DNA of 64,000 nt, taken from JBFMFR01 sp040752025. Lineage in GTDB: Bacteria > Chloroflexota > Anaerolineae > Anaerolineales > UBA4823. The translations under genes and the position numbers were made by a program. Under the pieces are notes generated by a model. It searched no databases. It was not told the origin of the DNA and worked only from the letters and a program-made list of their open reading frames with translations. The stretch is taken from assembly GCA_040752025.1 (NCBI GenBank), contig JBFMFR010000002.1, positions 124,001 to 188,000 on the forward strand, written 5' to 3'. Shown piece by piece: positions 52,413-61,238 of the stretch (positions within the stretch are counted from its first letter, which is position 1; every line of letters begins with the position of its first letter).

Positions 52413-53732
52413 ATGCCTCATTTCTCTATCCCTTCCCAACCTGCCTCCGGTGTGGGTCATTCCTTGCCAGGGCCAGAAGATATCACCCGTGTCCAACTGC
52501 CGAATGGCATTGTTGTGCTCAGCCGCCCGAATTACAACAGCCCGTCCGTTGTTATCAAAGGCAGCCTGGCTACAGGCGGGCTGTTTGACCCCGATGATAA
52601 GCTTGGCCTGGCAGACTTCGCTGCTTCCGCGCTGCTGCGCGGCACAGCCCGGCGTACATTTCAGCAAATCTATGAGTCCCTGGAATCGGTGGGCGCCAGC
52701 CTTGGCGCCAGCGGCAGCACACATACCACCCGATTCGGCGGCAAGGCGCTGGTAGAAGATCTGGATATGCTCATGACCCTGCTGGCCGAAGCCCTGCGCC
52801 AGCCTGCTTTTCCTCAGGAACAGATCGAGCGCCTGCGGGCGCAGTTGCTCACCTCCCTGGCGCTGCGCGCTCAGGATACATCCGAGATGGCCTCCCTGGC
52901 CTTTGATCAGGTGATTTACGCCAGTCACCCATACCGCCGCCCGGAAGATGGCTATCCCGAAACGATCCAGGCGATCCGGCGCGACGATCTGGTTGCTTTT
53001 CACCGTCAGCATTTCGGTCCGCGCGGCATGATCATCGTTATCGCAGGCGCGGTGGATCCCGAACTGGCAGTTGAAAAAGTCAGCCAGGCTCTGGGCGACT
53101 GGCAAAACCCGGACCAGCCTGAACCGCCGGCTTTGCCACAGGTCCAACCCCTGCAAGCAAACACCTGGAAATGCGTGCCCATCCCGGGCAAATCCCAGGC
53201 CGATCTCGTCATTGGGGCGGCCGGGCCCAGCCGTAACGCGGAAGATTACCTGGCTGCGGCTCTGGGCAACAGCGTCTTGGGCCAGTTCGGTCTGATGGGC
53301 CGCATTGGTGCCTCGGTGCGCGACAAAGCCGGGTTGGCCTATTATGCTGCCAGCAACCTGGGCGGCGGGCCGGGTCCCGGTCCCTGGGACGTTTCTGCAG
53401 GCGTCGATCCCAAAGATGTCCCTGCTGTGATCGATTTAATCCTGGAGGAAATTGGCCGCTTTGTAAGCGAGCCCATTAGCGCTGAAGAACTTACAGATAA
53501 CCAGGCGCATTTCATCGGTCGCCTGCCTTTTTCATTCGAATCGAACCAGGGCATCGCCAGTGCATTATTGAATCTGGAGCGCTACCAGTTGGGCTTGGAT
53601 TATTACCGGCGCTTTCCAGACAGGGTCAATGCCATCACGGTTGAAGATGTTTTGCAGGCAGCCCGCCACTACCTCGATTCTCAGCGGCTGTGTATCGCAG
53701 TTGCTGGCGAAGGGTTGCCTGGCTGTGATTGA
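52413..53732 (+). CDS. M16-family peptidase-like protein, non-catalytic partner
   Basis: A 439-residue M16 paralog. At the position of HxxEH it reads LADFAASALLRGT, so the zinc site is absent and the protein should be the substrate-gripping partner. The second half has the conserved glycine-rich strand and an Arg/Tyr region (VRDKAGLAYYAASN). ATG 52413 is taken, 9 bases after the catalytic gene; a TTG two codons upstream is possible. Confidence 0.9.
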   Translation: MPHFSIPSQPASGVGHSLPGPEDITRVQLPNGIVVLSRPNYNSPSVVIKGSLATGGLFDPDDKLGLADFAASALLRGTARRTFQQIYESLESVGASLGASGSTHTTRFGGKALVEDLDMLMTLLAEALRQPAFPQEQIERLRAQLLTSLALRAQDTSEMASLAFDQVIYASHPYRRPEDGYPETIQAIRRDDLVAFHRQHFGPRGMIIVIAGAVDPELAVEKVSQALGDWQNPDQPEPPALPQVQPLQANTWKCVPIPGKSQADLVIGAAGPSRNAEDYLAAALGNSVLGQFGLMGRIGASVRDKAGLAYYAASNLGGGPGPGPWDVSAGVDPKDVPAVIDLILEEIGRFVSEPISAEELTDNQAHFIGRLPFSFESNQGIASALLNLERYQLGLDYYRRFPDRVNAITVEDVLQAARHYLDSQRLCIAVAGEGLPGCD

Positions 53733-53747
53733 TCCTGGGAGGCTGCC

Positions 53748-54116
53748 ATGAAATTGGCTTCAGGAGTCGACCTGTTGGAGATCGAGCGCATGCAAACGGC
53801 CATTGTTCGCCATGGAGAGCATTTTTTGCAGCGCGTCTTCACGCCTGCAGAATTGGCGGAAGTGGGCGCTAACCCGGCCTCGCTGGCGGCTCGCTTCGCT
53901 GCCAAAGAAGCCGTGGCGAAAGCATTGGGGACGGGCATTGGGCCTGTCAGTTGGCAGGAAGTCGAGGTGCTGCGCGGCCCAGCCCGCCAGCCGGTCCTGC
54001 ACCTGCACGGTTCGGCTGCCAGGCTGGCAGCCGAGCAAGGCCTGACCCTCTGGTCGATCAGTTTGAGCCATACCCAGGCGCACGCGCTTGCTCAAGTAGT
54101 CGCTTTGGGCGAATGA
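53748..54116 (+). CDS. acpS: Holo-[acyl-carrier-protein] synthase
   Basis: Transfers 4'-phosphopantetheine from CoA to acyl carrier protein. The 122 residues show GVDLLEIERM (metal Asp8), FTPAELAE, LAARFAAKEAVAKALG (metal Glu) and LSHTQAHALA. ATG 53748 follows TGGGAGGCTGCC, 15 bases after the M16 gene. Confidence 0.94.
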   Translation: MKLASGVDLLEIERMQTAIVRHGEHFLQRVFTPAELAEVGANPASLAARFAAKEAVAKALGTGIGPVSWQEVEVLRGPARQPVLHLHGSAARLAAEQGLTLWSISLSHTQAHALAQVVALGE

Positions 54117-54135
54117 ACTGGCATCTGTATCCGGT

Positions 54136-55290
54136 TTAATGCTGGCGGTTCTCCCAACACATCACGCAGTTGCGGCCTGCCTGCTTGGCCTGGTATAACG
54201 CCTGGTCAGCTCGATCCACCATCGCGTCGATTTTGTGATCCTGCTCTGCGATGAGTGTAGATACGCCCACACTGATTGCCACTGGAAGATCGCCGCTGGA
54301 AGTCGCCACTGGCAAGGCTACCACCTCCAGTCGCATGTGCTCTGCCAGTTGCATCGCTTTTTCCAAATCGGTTTGCGGCATCAGCACGACGAATTCCTCT
54401 CCGCCGTAACGGGCCAGGATATCTCCGGAGCGCGTGCATCCCAGCAGGCGCACCGCCAGCGCTTGCAACACCTGATCCCCCACGGCGTGCCCGTGCTGAT
54501 CGTTGATTCGCTTGAAGTGATCCACATCGATCATCAATGCTGCCAGCATGTGATGCTGTCGTTTCGCCCAATGGAAGGCCAGGTCGCCCAGGTCGAAAAA
54601 GTGGCGGCGGTTGAATACCCCGGTCAACCAATCGGTGGTCGCCAATTTTTGCAATTCTTCCTGGGTGCGCTCACGCTCGTAAATCTCTTCCGCCAGGCGT
54701 ACGTTGGCATCGATCAACTCTTGCTTGTGCATTTCTAACTGCGCCACAACCTGTTTCAACTCGATTGTGCGTTGAGCCACGCGCGCTTCCAATTCATCGT
54801 TCAGCAAGGCATTCTCGATCGATACCGCTGTCTGTGCCGCGAAATACTCCATGGCGCGCAAGTCATCCTGATCAAAGATCGACTTATTGGCGCGATTTTC
54901 TATGTATAACGCCCCCAAAACGCTCTCGCGAGCGATCAGAGGCGCGCACATCACGGATCGTAATCGTAGTGAGACCACGCTTTCAGCATCCCGGTAGGAT
55001 GGGTCGATGACCGCATCTGCAACGACCCGCGGTTGGCGCGTCTCGATCACCTCTCGGAAGATTGTGCGGCTGATTTGCCCTTCCGGTGCAGCCAGGCGGT
55101 TTCCATCTTTATCCTGGCGCACGCGAAATTCAAGTTCTCCATTTTCCCCGATCAACACCAGGTAGCCTTTTTCGCCATTGCACAGATCCAGGGCCACGCT
55201 CATCGCGTATTCCAACAGCGGGTCCAACAGGCGAGTCTCTGCCATCTTGCGGCTGACATCCAACAATTTTTCCAACATCAGCAGGTTCAT
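54136..55290 (-). CDS. GAF-domain diguanylate cyclase
   Basis: A 384-residue cytosolic protein. A GAF domain (about 15-170; GYLVLIGENGELEFRV, SVMCAPLIARESVLGALYIEN) is joined by a coiled coil (about 175-220) to a GGDEF domain with RYGGEEFVVLMPQ, which keeps the active GG(D/E)EF form. An inhibitory RxxD is not obvious. It would make cyclic di-GMP in response to a small ligand. ATG 55290 is chosen because GAGG lies five bases upstream; the frame extends further but without domain support. Confidence 0.9.
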   Translation of the reverse strand: MNLLMLEKLLDVSRKMAETRLLDPLLEYAMSVALDLCNGEKGYLVLIGENGELEFRVRQDKDGNRLAAPEGQISRTIFREVIETRQPRVVADAVIDPSYRDAESVVSLRLRSVMCAPLIARESVLGALYIENRANKSIFDQDDLRAMEYFAAQTAVSIENALLNDELEARVAQRTIELKQVVAQLEMHKQELIDANVRLAEEIYERERTQEELQKLATTDWLTGVFNRRHFFDLGDLAFHWAKRQHHMLAALMIDVDHFKRINDQHGHAVGDQVLQALAVRLLGCTRSGDILARYGGEEFVVLMPQTDLEKAMQLAEHMRLEVVALPVATSSGDLPVAISVGVSTLIAEQDHKIDAMVDRADQALYQAKQAGRNCVMCWENRQH

Positions 55291-55469
55291 ACTCGCCTCA
55301 TGCCCATCCCCAATTAGCTCGCCGTGCAGACATTTCGCATAAGGCGCACATCCAACAGAACCCCCCAATGTGAATGGCGACTGCATGCTGGTGGCTTTTT
55401 CAGAGAGCCATGTGATTTGCACATTACCGGGTCAACCGCTGCATCGCACAGTTGCCACCTGGTGGAAGG

Positions 55470-56132
55470 TCAAGCTTCGGCTTTCTGCGCGCCTCGCATG
55501 CGTTCCTTCACTACTTCCACCACTGCTGGCATAACCGAAATCAGGATAATCGCCAGGACAACGAAGGTGAAATTGTCTTTCACAAACGGCAGGTTGCCGA
55601 AGAAATACCCACCGAAAGTAAACAGCGTTACCCATAGCATACCGCCAAGCACATTATAAGTAATGAAATGCCCGTAACTCATTGCCCCAACCCCGGCTAC
55701 GAACGGGGCAAAGGTGCGGATGATGGGCACGAACCGGGCCAGCACAATCGTCTTGCCGCCGTGCCTCTCGTAGAACTCGTGGGTGCGATCCAGGTATTCC
55801 TTCTTCAGGAAACGTACCTCGCCGCTGAAGGCGCGCGGGCCGATGAAATGACCGATCCAATAGTTGATCGTGTCCCCAGCCACAGCGGCGATGCAAAGCA
55901 AGAGCCATAAGAGGCCCACGTTGAGCGGCGACCCCAGGGCGGGTGAAGCGAAGGTGCCGGCGGCAAACAGCAGCGAGTCGCCTGGCAGGAAAGGGGTCAC
56001 CACGAAACCAGTTTCCATAAAAATGATCAAGAACAGCAGTGCATAGGTCCAGGTGCCATAGGTTTGGATCACTACACTCAGATGCTCGTCCAGGTGTAAA
56101 AACAGGTCAATCAAGTATTGGATCAGTTCCAT
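55470..56132 (-). CDS. DedA-family membrane protein
   Basis: A 220-residue SNARE-associated/DedA protein, now known in other bacteria as lipid (undecaprenyl phosphate or phospholipid) transporters. Motifs: FMETGFVVTPFLPGDSLLFAAG, AGDTINYWIGHFIG, GGKTIVLARFVPIIRTFAP and VAGVGAMSYGHF, with the re-entrant Glu and Arg residues kept. It starts two bases after the PrsW-like gene. Confidence 0.93.
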   Translation of the reverse strand: MELIQYLIDLFLHLDEHLSVVIQTYGTWTYALLFLIIFMETGFVVTPFLPGDSLLFAAGTFASPALGSPLNVGLLWLLLCIAAVAGDTINYWIGHFIGPRAFSGEVRFLKKEYLDRTHEFYERHGGKTIVLARFVPIIRTFAPFVAGVGAMSYGHFITYNVLGGMLWVTLFTFGGYFFGNLPFVKDNFTFVVLAIILISVMPAVVEVVKERMRGAQKAEA

Positions 56133-56134
56133 AA

Positions 56135-57481
56135 TTACTCCACATCAGTCACATTTAGATTTGGTTCACTATCCTTCGCATTTTGCGAAGGGGGTGTCTC
56201 CGGGTTTCCGGCGTCTGCCAGCAAACCTGCGCCGCGCAGGCGTTTATTGATCAACGTCAGGCTGAGGAAGGCTCCAACTGCCATTGCCATCAGGCACAAG
56301 GCTGCCACGATCTGCAGTCCTGTAGACAGGCTCGACAGGCTGTCCCCCAGTTGCACCTGGGCTGCCAGGGCGCTGAAGACCGCCAGCAGGCTCATTCCGT
56401 TCCATAAGCCGTGCACAGCTACCGCGCCCGCATAAGCCAGCGCCAGGCGCAAATATTTTTTCTGGCCCCAGGCCTGCACCAGCCCCCAGCCGACCAAACC
56501 GCTGGTCAGGATGTGCACCATCGCTGTGCCTGTGCGCGCCACCGCCATCAGCGCCCAGCTCTCCTCGCTGTAGGTAAATAAACTCTCCAGCAGCGCAAAG
56601 CCTGCGCCGCTCAACGCACCTGCGGCAAAACCAGCCGCCGGGCGCATTTTTCTGCCCATCAACAGCCAGACCCCCACTGGCTTGAGGAATTCCTCGATCA
56701 ACGGTATGACCAGGGCCATGAAGAAAAACGATAGCCCGATCACCGCTGGGTTGACCAGGTAGGGTGTTAGTGCATCGAAAAGCTCTTGCTGGGAAGGCGA
56801 TGTACGGCTGACCCATTCTGCCAGCGTTGTCAGCTCATCCACCAATTCGGGCGAGCCAGATAGCGCCAGGATGGCGAGCACCAGCACAACCAGCGCAGCC
56901 AGGCCCTCAGCGATGATAATCAATGTGGGGCCCATCACCAGTCCACTGCCAAACACGCCCCACATGCACTGGCGCGAGCCCAGGGGTAGTCCGTGCACAG
57001 CCAGGTATAGCACCCACAAGATCGGCAGACCAATTGCCAGGATGTGCAATGGGGGGAACACAATCCAAGCCAGCGGGGCCACCTGCTTTACGCCGCTGCC
57101 CACTGCCAGAACGAAAGGCAGCAGGAAGATCAATACAGTCGGGCGTAGGCGATACAGCGGCGCCAGCCAGGCTCCCCAGGATCTGCCCGATAACCGTTCC
57201 AGGGCGTAAAGGACCGCAGGTAGCAATAGCAAGCTCGCTACCAGGCAAACGCTAGAAACCACCAGGATGGCTAATGGATCTCCCTGTGAGCCGCTGAAAG
57301 ATGAAAAGGTGCTCAAGGCTGCCAGCAAGGCGGTCGCCAACGCGACTGCCCACAAACCGAGAATCGCCAGGGCGCTCAGCGCCAACTGCCAGATAGAATA
57401 CCCATGCAAGCTTGTGGGCGCTGATCCACCCGGGCCAACCGTAGGTTCCGCTGGGCCAGTTCCTACATCATTTCTCTTCAA
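56135..57481 (-). CDS. PrsW-family intramembrane metalloprotease
   Basis: A 448-residue protein with about nine membrane segments. The PrsW motifs are present in order: IEEFLKPVGVWL (Glu-Glu with Lys), GFALLESLFTY, MVHILTSGLVGWG and VAVHGLWNG. In Bacillus PrsW cleaves an anti-sigma factor; the target here is unknown. The start appears to be TTG 57481, overlapping the selenoprotein gene by 14 bases, so both should be co-translated. Confidence 0.87.
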   Translation of the reverse strand: MKRNDVGTGPAEPTVGPGGSAPTSLHGYSIWQLALSALAILGLWAVALATALLAALSTFSSFSGSQGDPLAILVVSSVCLVASLLLLPAVLYALERLSGRSWGAWLAPLYRLRPTVLIFLLPFVLAVGSGVKQVAPLAWIVFPPLHILAIGLPILWVLYLAVHGLPLGSRQCMWGVFGSGLVMGPTLIIIAEGLAALVVLVLAILALSGSPELVDELTTLAEWVSRTSPSQQELFDALTPYLVNPAVIGLSFFFMALVIPLIEEFLKPVGVWLLMGRKMRPAAGFAAGALSGAGFALLESLFTYSEESWALMAVARTGTAMVHILTSGLVGWGLVQAWGQKKYLRLALAYAGAVAVHGLWNGMSLLAVFSALAAQVQLGDSLSSLSTGLQIVAALCLMAMAVGAFLSLTLINKRLRGAGLLADAGNPETPPSQNAKDSEPNLNVTDVE

Positions 57482-58712
57482 TCGTCACCTGCAAAATCTT
57501 ATCGCCCGGCGGCAGGTCTATCGCTTGAGATGGGTCGCGTGGCGTCAGGCGCTCGACCACATCCATACCCGAGATCACGCGCCCGAAAATGGTATAGCCT
57601 CCGTCCAGATGGGCGGCAGCCTTGTAGATAATGAAGAACTGGCTGCCGTTCGAACCAGATCCGGCGTTTGCCATACCAACCACTCCTGGTGCATTGAAAG
57701 ATAGACCGGTTACGATTTCATTGTCAAAGGCATAGCCAGGACCGCCGAAGCCGGTCCCGCTGGGATCGCCAGCCTGCGCCACAAAACCCGGTATCACGCG
57801 GTGGAAAGTCACCCCGTTGTACCATCCCTGGCGCGCCAGGAAAACGAAGTTGTTCACCGCCAGCGGGGCTTTATTGGCGTACAGCTCGATCACGATGTCG
57901 CCCTTTTCGGTTTGCAGCGTGGCGATATAGCGCTTGCGTACGTCGATGGTCATCGGTGGGCAGTTGGCGAACTGGCGTGGCTCTAGCAAGAGTACGCTGA
58001 TCACGGCATCCAGATTGGCGTAATCCATGCGTCCACTGTACTGTTGCCCATTGATCAGCACAAAGGGTGTGCCGGGCATGCCCACGGACACGCCGCGCTC
58101 CCAGGCGTTCTTGGCCAGATCCACCAGTGCCTGGCTCTTCAAGTCGGTTGAGAAGCGCTTGGGGTCCAGTCCCAGTTCCGCCGCCCGTTCATTCAACCAG
58201 TTTTCGAAATCCTGCAATGACAAACTGACCCACTGATCGCGTCGCTCGAAGAGCATATCATGCATCTCCCAAAACTGTCCTTGCAGTCCGGCGGCCTCAG
58301 CAGCCTGGGCGGCGAAGGTAGCTTTGTCGTGAATTTCCAATGGGAAGTGCCGGTAAACAACGCGCAAGTCCTGGGGATATTTCTTCTCGAGTTGCATCAA
58401 CACGGATGCAAGGCTGGCGCAGCCCGGTCACTGGAAATCGCCATATTCGATCACGGTTATGTAGGCGTCTTGCGGCCCCTGCACCCAATCTTTCTCGTTG
58501 GGCGGGGGGATGATCGCATTTTGTGTAGGACCGGGTGTCGGCTGGCGTTGCACCACGGTGCAGTCGGGCTGCCTCCCAACCTGTGTCGCCTGGGCGTTCG
58601 GTTGGGACACCCCGCCGGTCTGTGCGGTAGGGAGGGCGCTTTCAGCGCGCGGCGCGCAAGCCGAAAGCAGCACGCCCAGCCAGACCATCAAAACCAATAA
58701 GCGTTTTTTCAT
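57468..58712 (-). CDS. Selenoprotein: DsbA-like thioredoxin fold fused to cyclophilin, lipoprotein (in-frame TGA = Sec95)
   Basis: Predicted extracytoplasmic protein-folding factor with thiol-disulfide and prolyl isomerase domains, 414 residues. The signal LVLMVWLGVLLSAC ends in a lipobox. Residues about 80-240 are DsbA-like: VIEYGDFQ, then TGA (58428-58430), then PGCASLASVL, so the CxxC site reads U95-P-G-C98; the cis-Pro loop is VGMPGTPFVLING. The frame is continuous across the TGA, and relatives have CP(Y/F)CA here. Residues about 255-414 are a cyclophilin (FHRVIPGFVAQAGDP, NGSQFFI). A SECIS-like hairpin starts 16 bases past the TGA. ATG 58712 follows GGAGAAAG. Gene callers would give two pieces: 58428-58712 and 57468-58403. 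Selenocysteine is inferred; the fusion is read directly. Confidence 0.88.
58392..58411 (-). promoter_or_regulatory. Bacterial SECIS-like hairpin of the DsbA-cyclophilin gene
   Basis: On the minus strand a perfect 7-pair stem (TTGCATC with GATGCAA) closes a 6-base loop CGTGTT. The loop has G at its second position, 25 bases after the TGA that ends at 58428. This fits the known bacterial SECIS rules better than chance placement would. Confidence 0.78.
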
Positions 58713-58786
58713 AGGAACACACTTTCTCCATGTGAACAGATTCTTACAATTTTACCAGCGAAACCCGCTGCTGGCCCGAGTCATAG

Positions 58787-60142
58787 TTAGCTACCCGGTG
58801 TAGTTTGATCGACATCTCCCTGGCTCACAGCCTGCTGCAACTGCTCGAAAGAGTAAAACCAGGACATGCGGTTGATGAACGCCGTCAGCGAAGGACTTTG
58901 GGCGCGCAGGGCCCGCACGGCCGTACCTACCGGGTCTTCACTGGCCCCGCTGGCTCCGCCTGGTTCATCGGCGTAAGCCCCATAAAAAGCAAAGTAAGCC
59001 TGGTTCAGCTTGCGTAAAGAGTGATAACCCTGTTCCCAAAATATCTGGCGGCGCGCTTCCATGTAAGCCTCGGCTTCTTCCACTTTGCCCTCCGCTAACA
59101 ACTGGTCGACCGTCACGCGGGTAATATTCATCTCTTTACGGAAATCGAAGGCCGGCGGCTCTTCAGGCAGCTTGGGCGGTGCCGGAGCAGGTTGCGGTGA
59201 TGGCGGCGGCAGCAACTCCGGGTAGAACTGTTCCAACACAGCGCGCCCAATTTCCTTTCCAGCGATAGAAGCCGTGGTTTCGTTCATCACCCGTAGCGCC
59301 GGGCTGGTCAGGTAGTTGATGCCCAGGGGGCGCAGAGTCAGGTAATTGTGCACCCATTCGTGCGAGACCACCTCACTCAACCACGCCAGGCTGCTGGTCT
59401 GCTGCACCATGGTGGGATAGGTGCCTACACCGCCGATATCGACTACGAGCGAAGACACATTCAAACTGTGGTCGACGCGTTCCTCGATCTCGGCGCGCTG
59501 GTCGGTGGTCAGGTCGGGTAGCAGTGAAATGCTTTCATCCTGGCGAATCACCTCTCGTGGGCTGACGATCAATGCCAGGGGCAAAGGCGTGGAATGATAG
59601 AGCACCGGTGGCGTGGGCTGCCCCCCCAGGGTCAGTCCCATACGGTTTGTCACGTAACTGACCTGGCTTTGCAGGATGCTCTCTGCCAGTGGAGCGATCT
59701 GGTCGCGCTGCGATCGGAGTTGCTCCAGCTTGTGGCGCAGCGGCTGCGCCGCCTGCTGTGGATTAGGGGTATTTGGGTCGGTGAATAACAGGCTGATCTC
59801 CCATTCCGTGCGTTGGGTCTGGCCGACCAGATCCAGGTAATCCAGTACGATTTGTTTGCGCGCCGCCTCTGTGATGTAATCGCTGTCTCCCAGGGCTGCC
59901 TGAGTAAACTTGATCTGCAAAGCATCCAGGGTCCACTGCACGTAATCGAACTCTACTTGGCGAGTGAAAGCCCGCACGCGCTCCGTGCGGTCACCTGGCG
60001 GCAGGCTGCTGGACCCCAGCAGTAAACTGATCGCCAGCAGTACGGCCAGAGGCTGCCAGGTTATCTCCCAGATGCGCAAGAAGCGTCCAGGCAATCTCAT
60101 CATCACCGCCAACCATCTATCCATGAGGGCAGATTTTACCAT
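58787..60142 (-). CDS. Membrane-anchored HExxH metallopeptidase-like protein
   Basis: A 451-residue protein of unknown family. One N-terminal membrane segment (about 29-45) is followed by a large outside domain. The zinc motif HEWVH (about 261-265) and NETTAS (Glu about 288) have gluzincin spacing, so peptidase activity is plausible. A Pro/Ala-rich stretch (about 312-332) precedes a helical tail. ATG 60142 is chosen; TTG 60190 and ATG 60124 are alternatives. It lies upstream of the selenoprotein and PrsW-like genes on the same strand. Confidence 0.73.
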   Translation of the reverse strand: MVKSALMDRWLAVMMRLPGRFLRIWEITWQPLAVLLAISLLLGSSSLPPGDRTERVRAFTRQVEFDYVQWTLDALQIKFTQAALGDSDYITEAARKQIVLDYLDLVGQTQRTEWEISLLFTDPNTPNPQQAAQPLRHKLEQLRSQRDQIAPLAESILQSQVSYVTNRMGLTLGGQPTPPVLYHSTPLPLALIVSPREVIRQDESISLLPDLTTDQRAEIEERVDHSLNVSSLVVDIGGVGTYPTMVQQTSSLAWLSEVVSHEWVHNYLTLRPLGINYLTSPALRVMNETTASIAGKEIGRAVLEQFYPELLPPPSPQPAPAPPKLPEEPPAFDFRKEMNITRVTVDQLLAEGKVEEAEAYMEARRQIFWEQGYHSLRKLNQAYFAFYGAYADEPGGASGASEDPVGTAVRALRAQSPSLTAFINRMSWFYSFEQLQQAVSQGDVDQTTPGS

Positions 60143-60198
60143 GCCACTCTTAAGCGCATGTGAGAATGGGTGCAACAGTTTGAGAAACAAGTTTCGGG

Positions 60199-60204
60199 TA
60201 TAAT
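60199..60204 (+). promoter_or_regulatory. Candidate -10 box of the epimerase gene
   Basis: TATAAT lies 25 bases before the epimerase ATG. The nearest -35-like hexamer, TTGAGA at 60180-60185, is only 13 bases away, so the promoter may depend on an activator. Confidence 0.42.
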
Positions 60205-60228
60205 TCCACTCGAAAGGGCGTTTGGCGC

Positions 60229-61182
60229 ATGAATTTCTTGATCACTGGCGTTGCCGGGTTCCTGGGTTCGCACCTGGCCAATCATCTGGTACGTGAGGGG
60301 CACCAGGTGCGCGGCCTGGATGACCTCTCTGCAGGGGATCCCGAGGTGCTTTCACCCGATGTGCTCTTCACGCGCGGTGACGTCAACGACCGGCCCAAGC
60401 TGTGGACCTTGCTGCAAGAAGTGGATTGCGTCTATCACCTGGCGGCGCGCGTCCTGGTACCCGAGTCGGTCCTCTATCCGCGCGAATACAACGCCGTCAA
60501 CGTGGGCGGCACGGTCAGCCTGATGGAAGCCATGCGCGATGTAGGCGTGCGCCGGGTGGTTTTCATTTCCTCCGGGGCGGTCTATGGCGATCAGGGCGAG
60601 CAGCCGCTCAAAGAGAGCGCCTCGCCTAATCCGCGCTCTCCTTACGCCGTTTCCAAGCTGGCTGCCGAGTATTACGTGCGCACCATTGGCGATCTGTGGG
60701 GCATCGAAACCGTCAGCCTGCGGGTGTTCAATGCCTACGGGCCGGGCCAGCACTTGCCCGCCTCGCATGCCCCGGTGATCCCCAACTTCCTGCGCCAGGC
60801 CATGCGCGGCAGCAGCCTGGTGATTCATGGTGAAGGCGCCCAGACGCGCGACTATGTTTACGTAGACGATGTGGTCAATGCCATGATCTCTGCCGCTACG
60901 GCTCCTGGCATCAACCAACAGGTGATCAACATCGGCAGCGGAGTGGAGACCAGCGTACGCGACCTGGTGCGCATGATCATGGAAGTCAGCGGGGTCAAAG
61001 TCGAAATCATCTCCAACCCGCGCACTGATCCAGGCGTCTCGCGTATGTGTGCAGACTTGAGCCTGGGGCGCGAGCGGCTGGGCTACCAGCCGTATTTCTC
61101 TTTGCAAGAAGGGCTGCGTTTGACTCTGGAGCGCGATCCGCGCTTCCGGCGCGATCTGAGCGCCCGTCCTGCCAGCCAATAA
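60229..61182 (+). CDS. NAD-dependent sugar epimerase/dehydratase (SDR)
   Basis: A 317-residue extended SDR enzyme acting on nucleotide sugars. The NAD site is GVAGFLGSHL, the active site has SSGAVYGD (Ser) and YAVSK (Tyr/Lys), and RVFNAYGPGQ and TRDYVYVDDVV are typical of UDP-glucose 4-epimerase-like members. Exact substrate is open. ATG 60229 has only weak GGCG-type ribosome bases. A terminator follows, so it is a single-gene unit. Confidence 0.9.
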   Translation: MNFLITGVAGFLGSHLANHLVREGHQVRGLDDLSAGDPEVLSPDVLFTRGDVNDRPKLWTLLQEVDCVYHLAARVLVPESVLYPREYNAVNVGGTVSLMEAMRDVGVRRVVFISSGAVYGDQGEQPLKESASPNPRSPYAVSKLAAEYYVRTIGDLWGIETVSLRVFNAYGPGQHLPASHAPVIPNFLRQAMRGSSLVIHGEGAQTRDYVYVDDVVNAMISAATAPGINQQVINIGSGVETSVRDLVRMIMEVSGVKVEIISNPRTDPGVSRMCADLSLGRERLGYQPYFSLQEGLRLTLERDPRFRRDLSARPASQ

Positions 61183-61187
61183 GTAAC

Positions 61188-61224
61188 GGGCGAACATCCA
61201 CGAAAGGGGTTCGCCCTAATTTTT
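61188..61224 (+). terminator. Intrinsic terminator of the epimerase gene, in the purA leader
   Basis: GGGCGAAC (61188-61195) pairs with GTTCGCCC (61209-61216), followed by TAATTTTT. It ends only two bases before the GGGAGGG ribosome site of purA, so purA needs an internal promoter or depends on read-through. Confidence 0.7.
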
Positions 61225-61238
61225 CGGGAGGGATTTCC

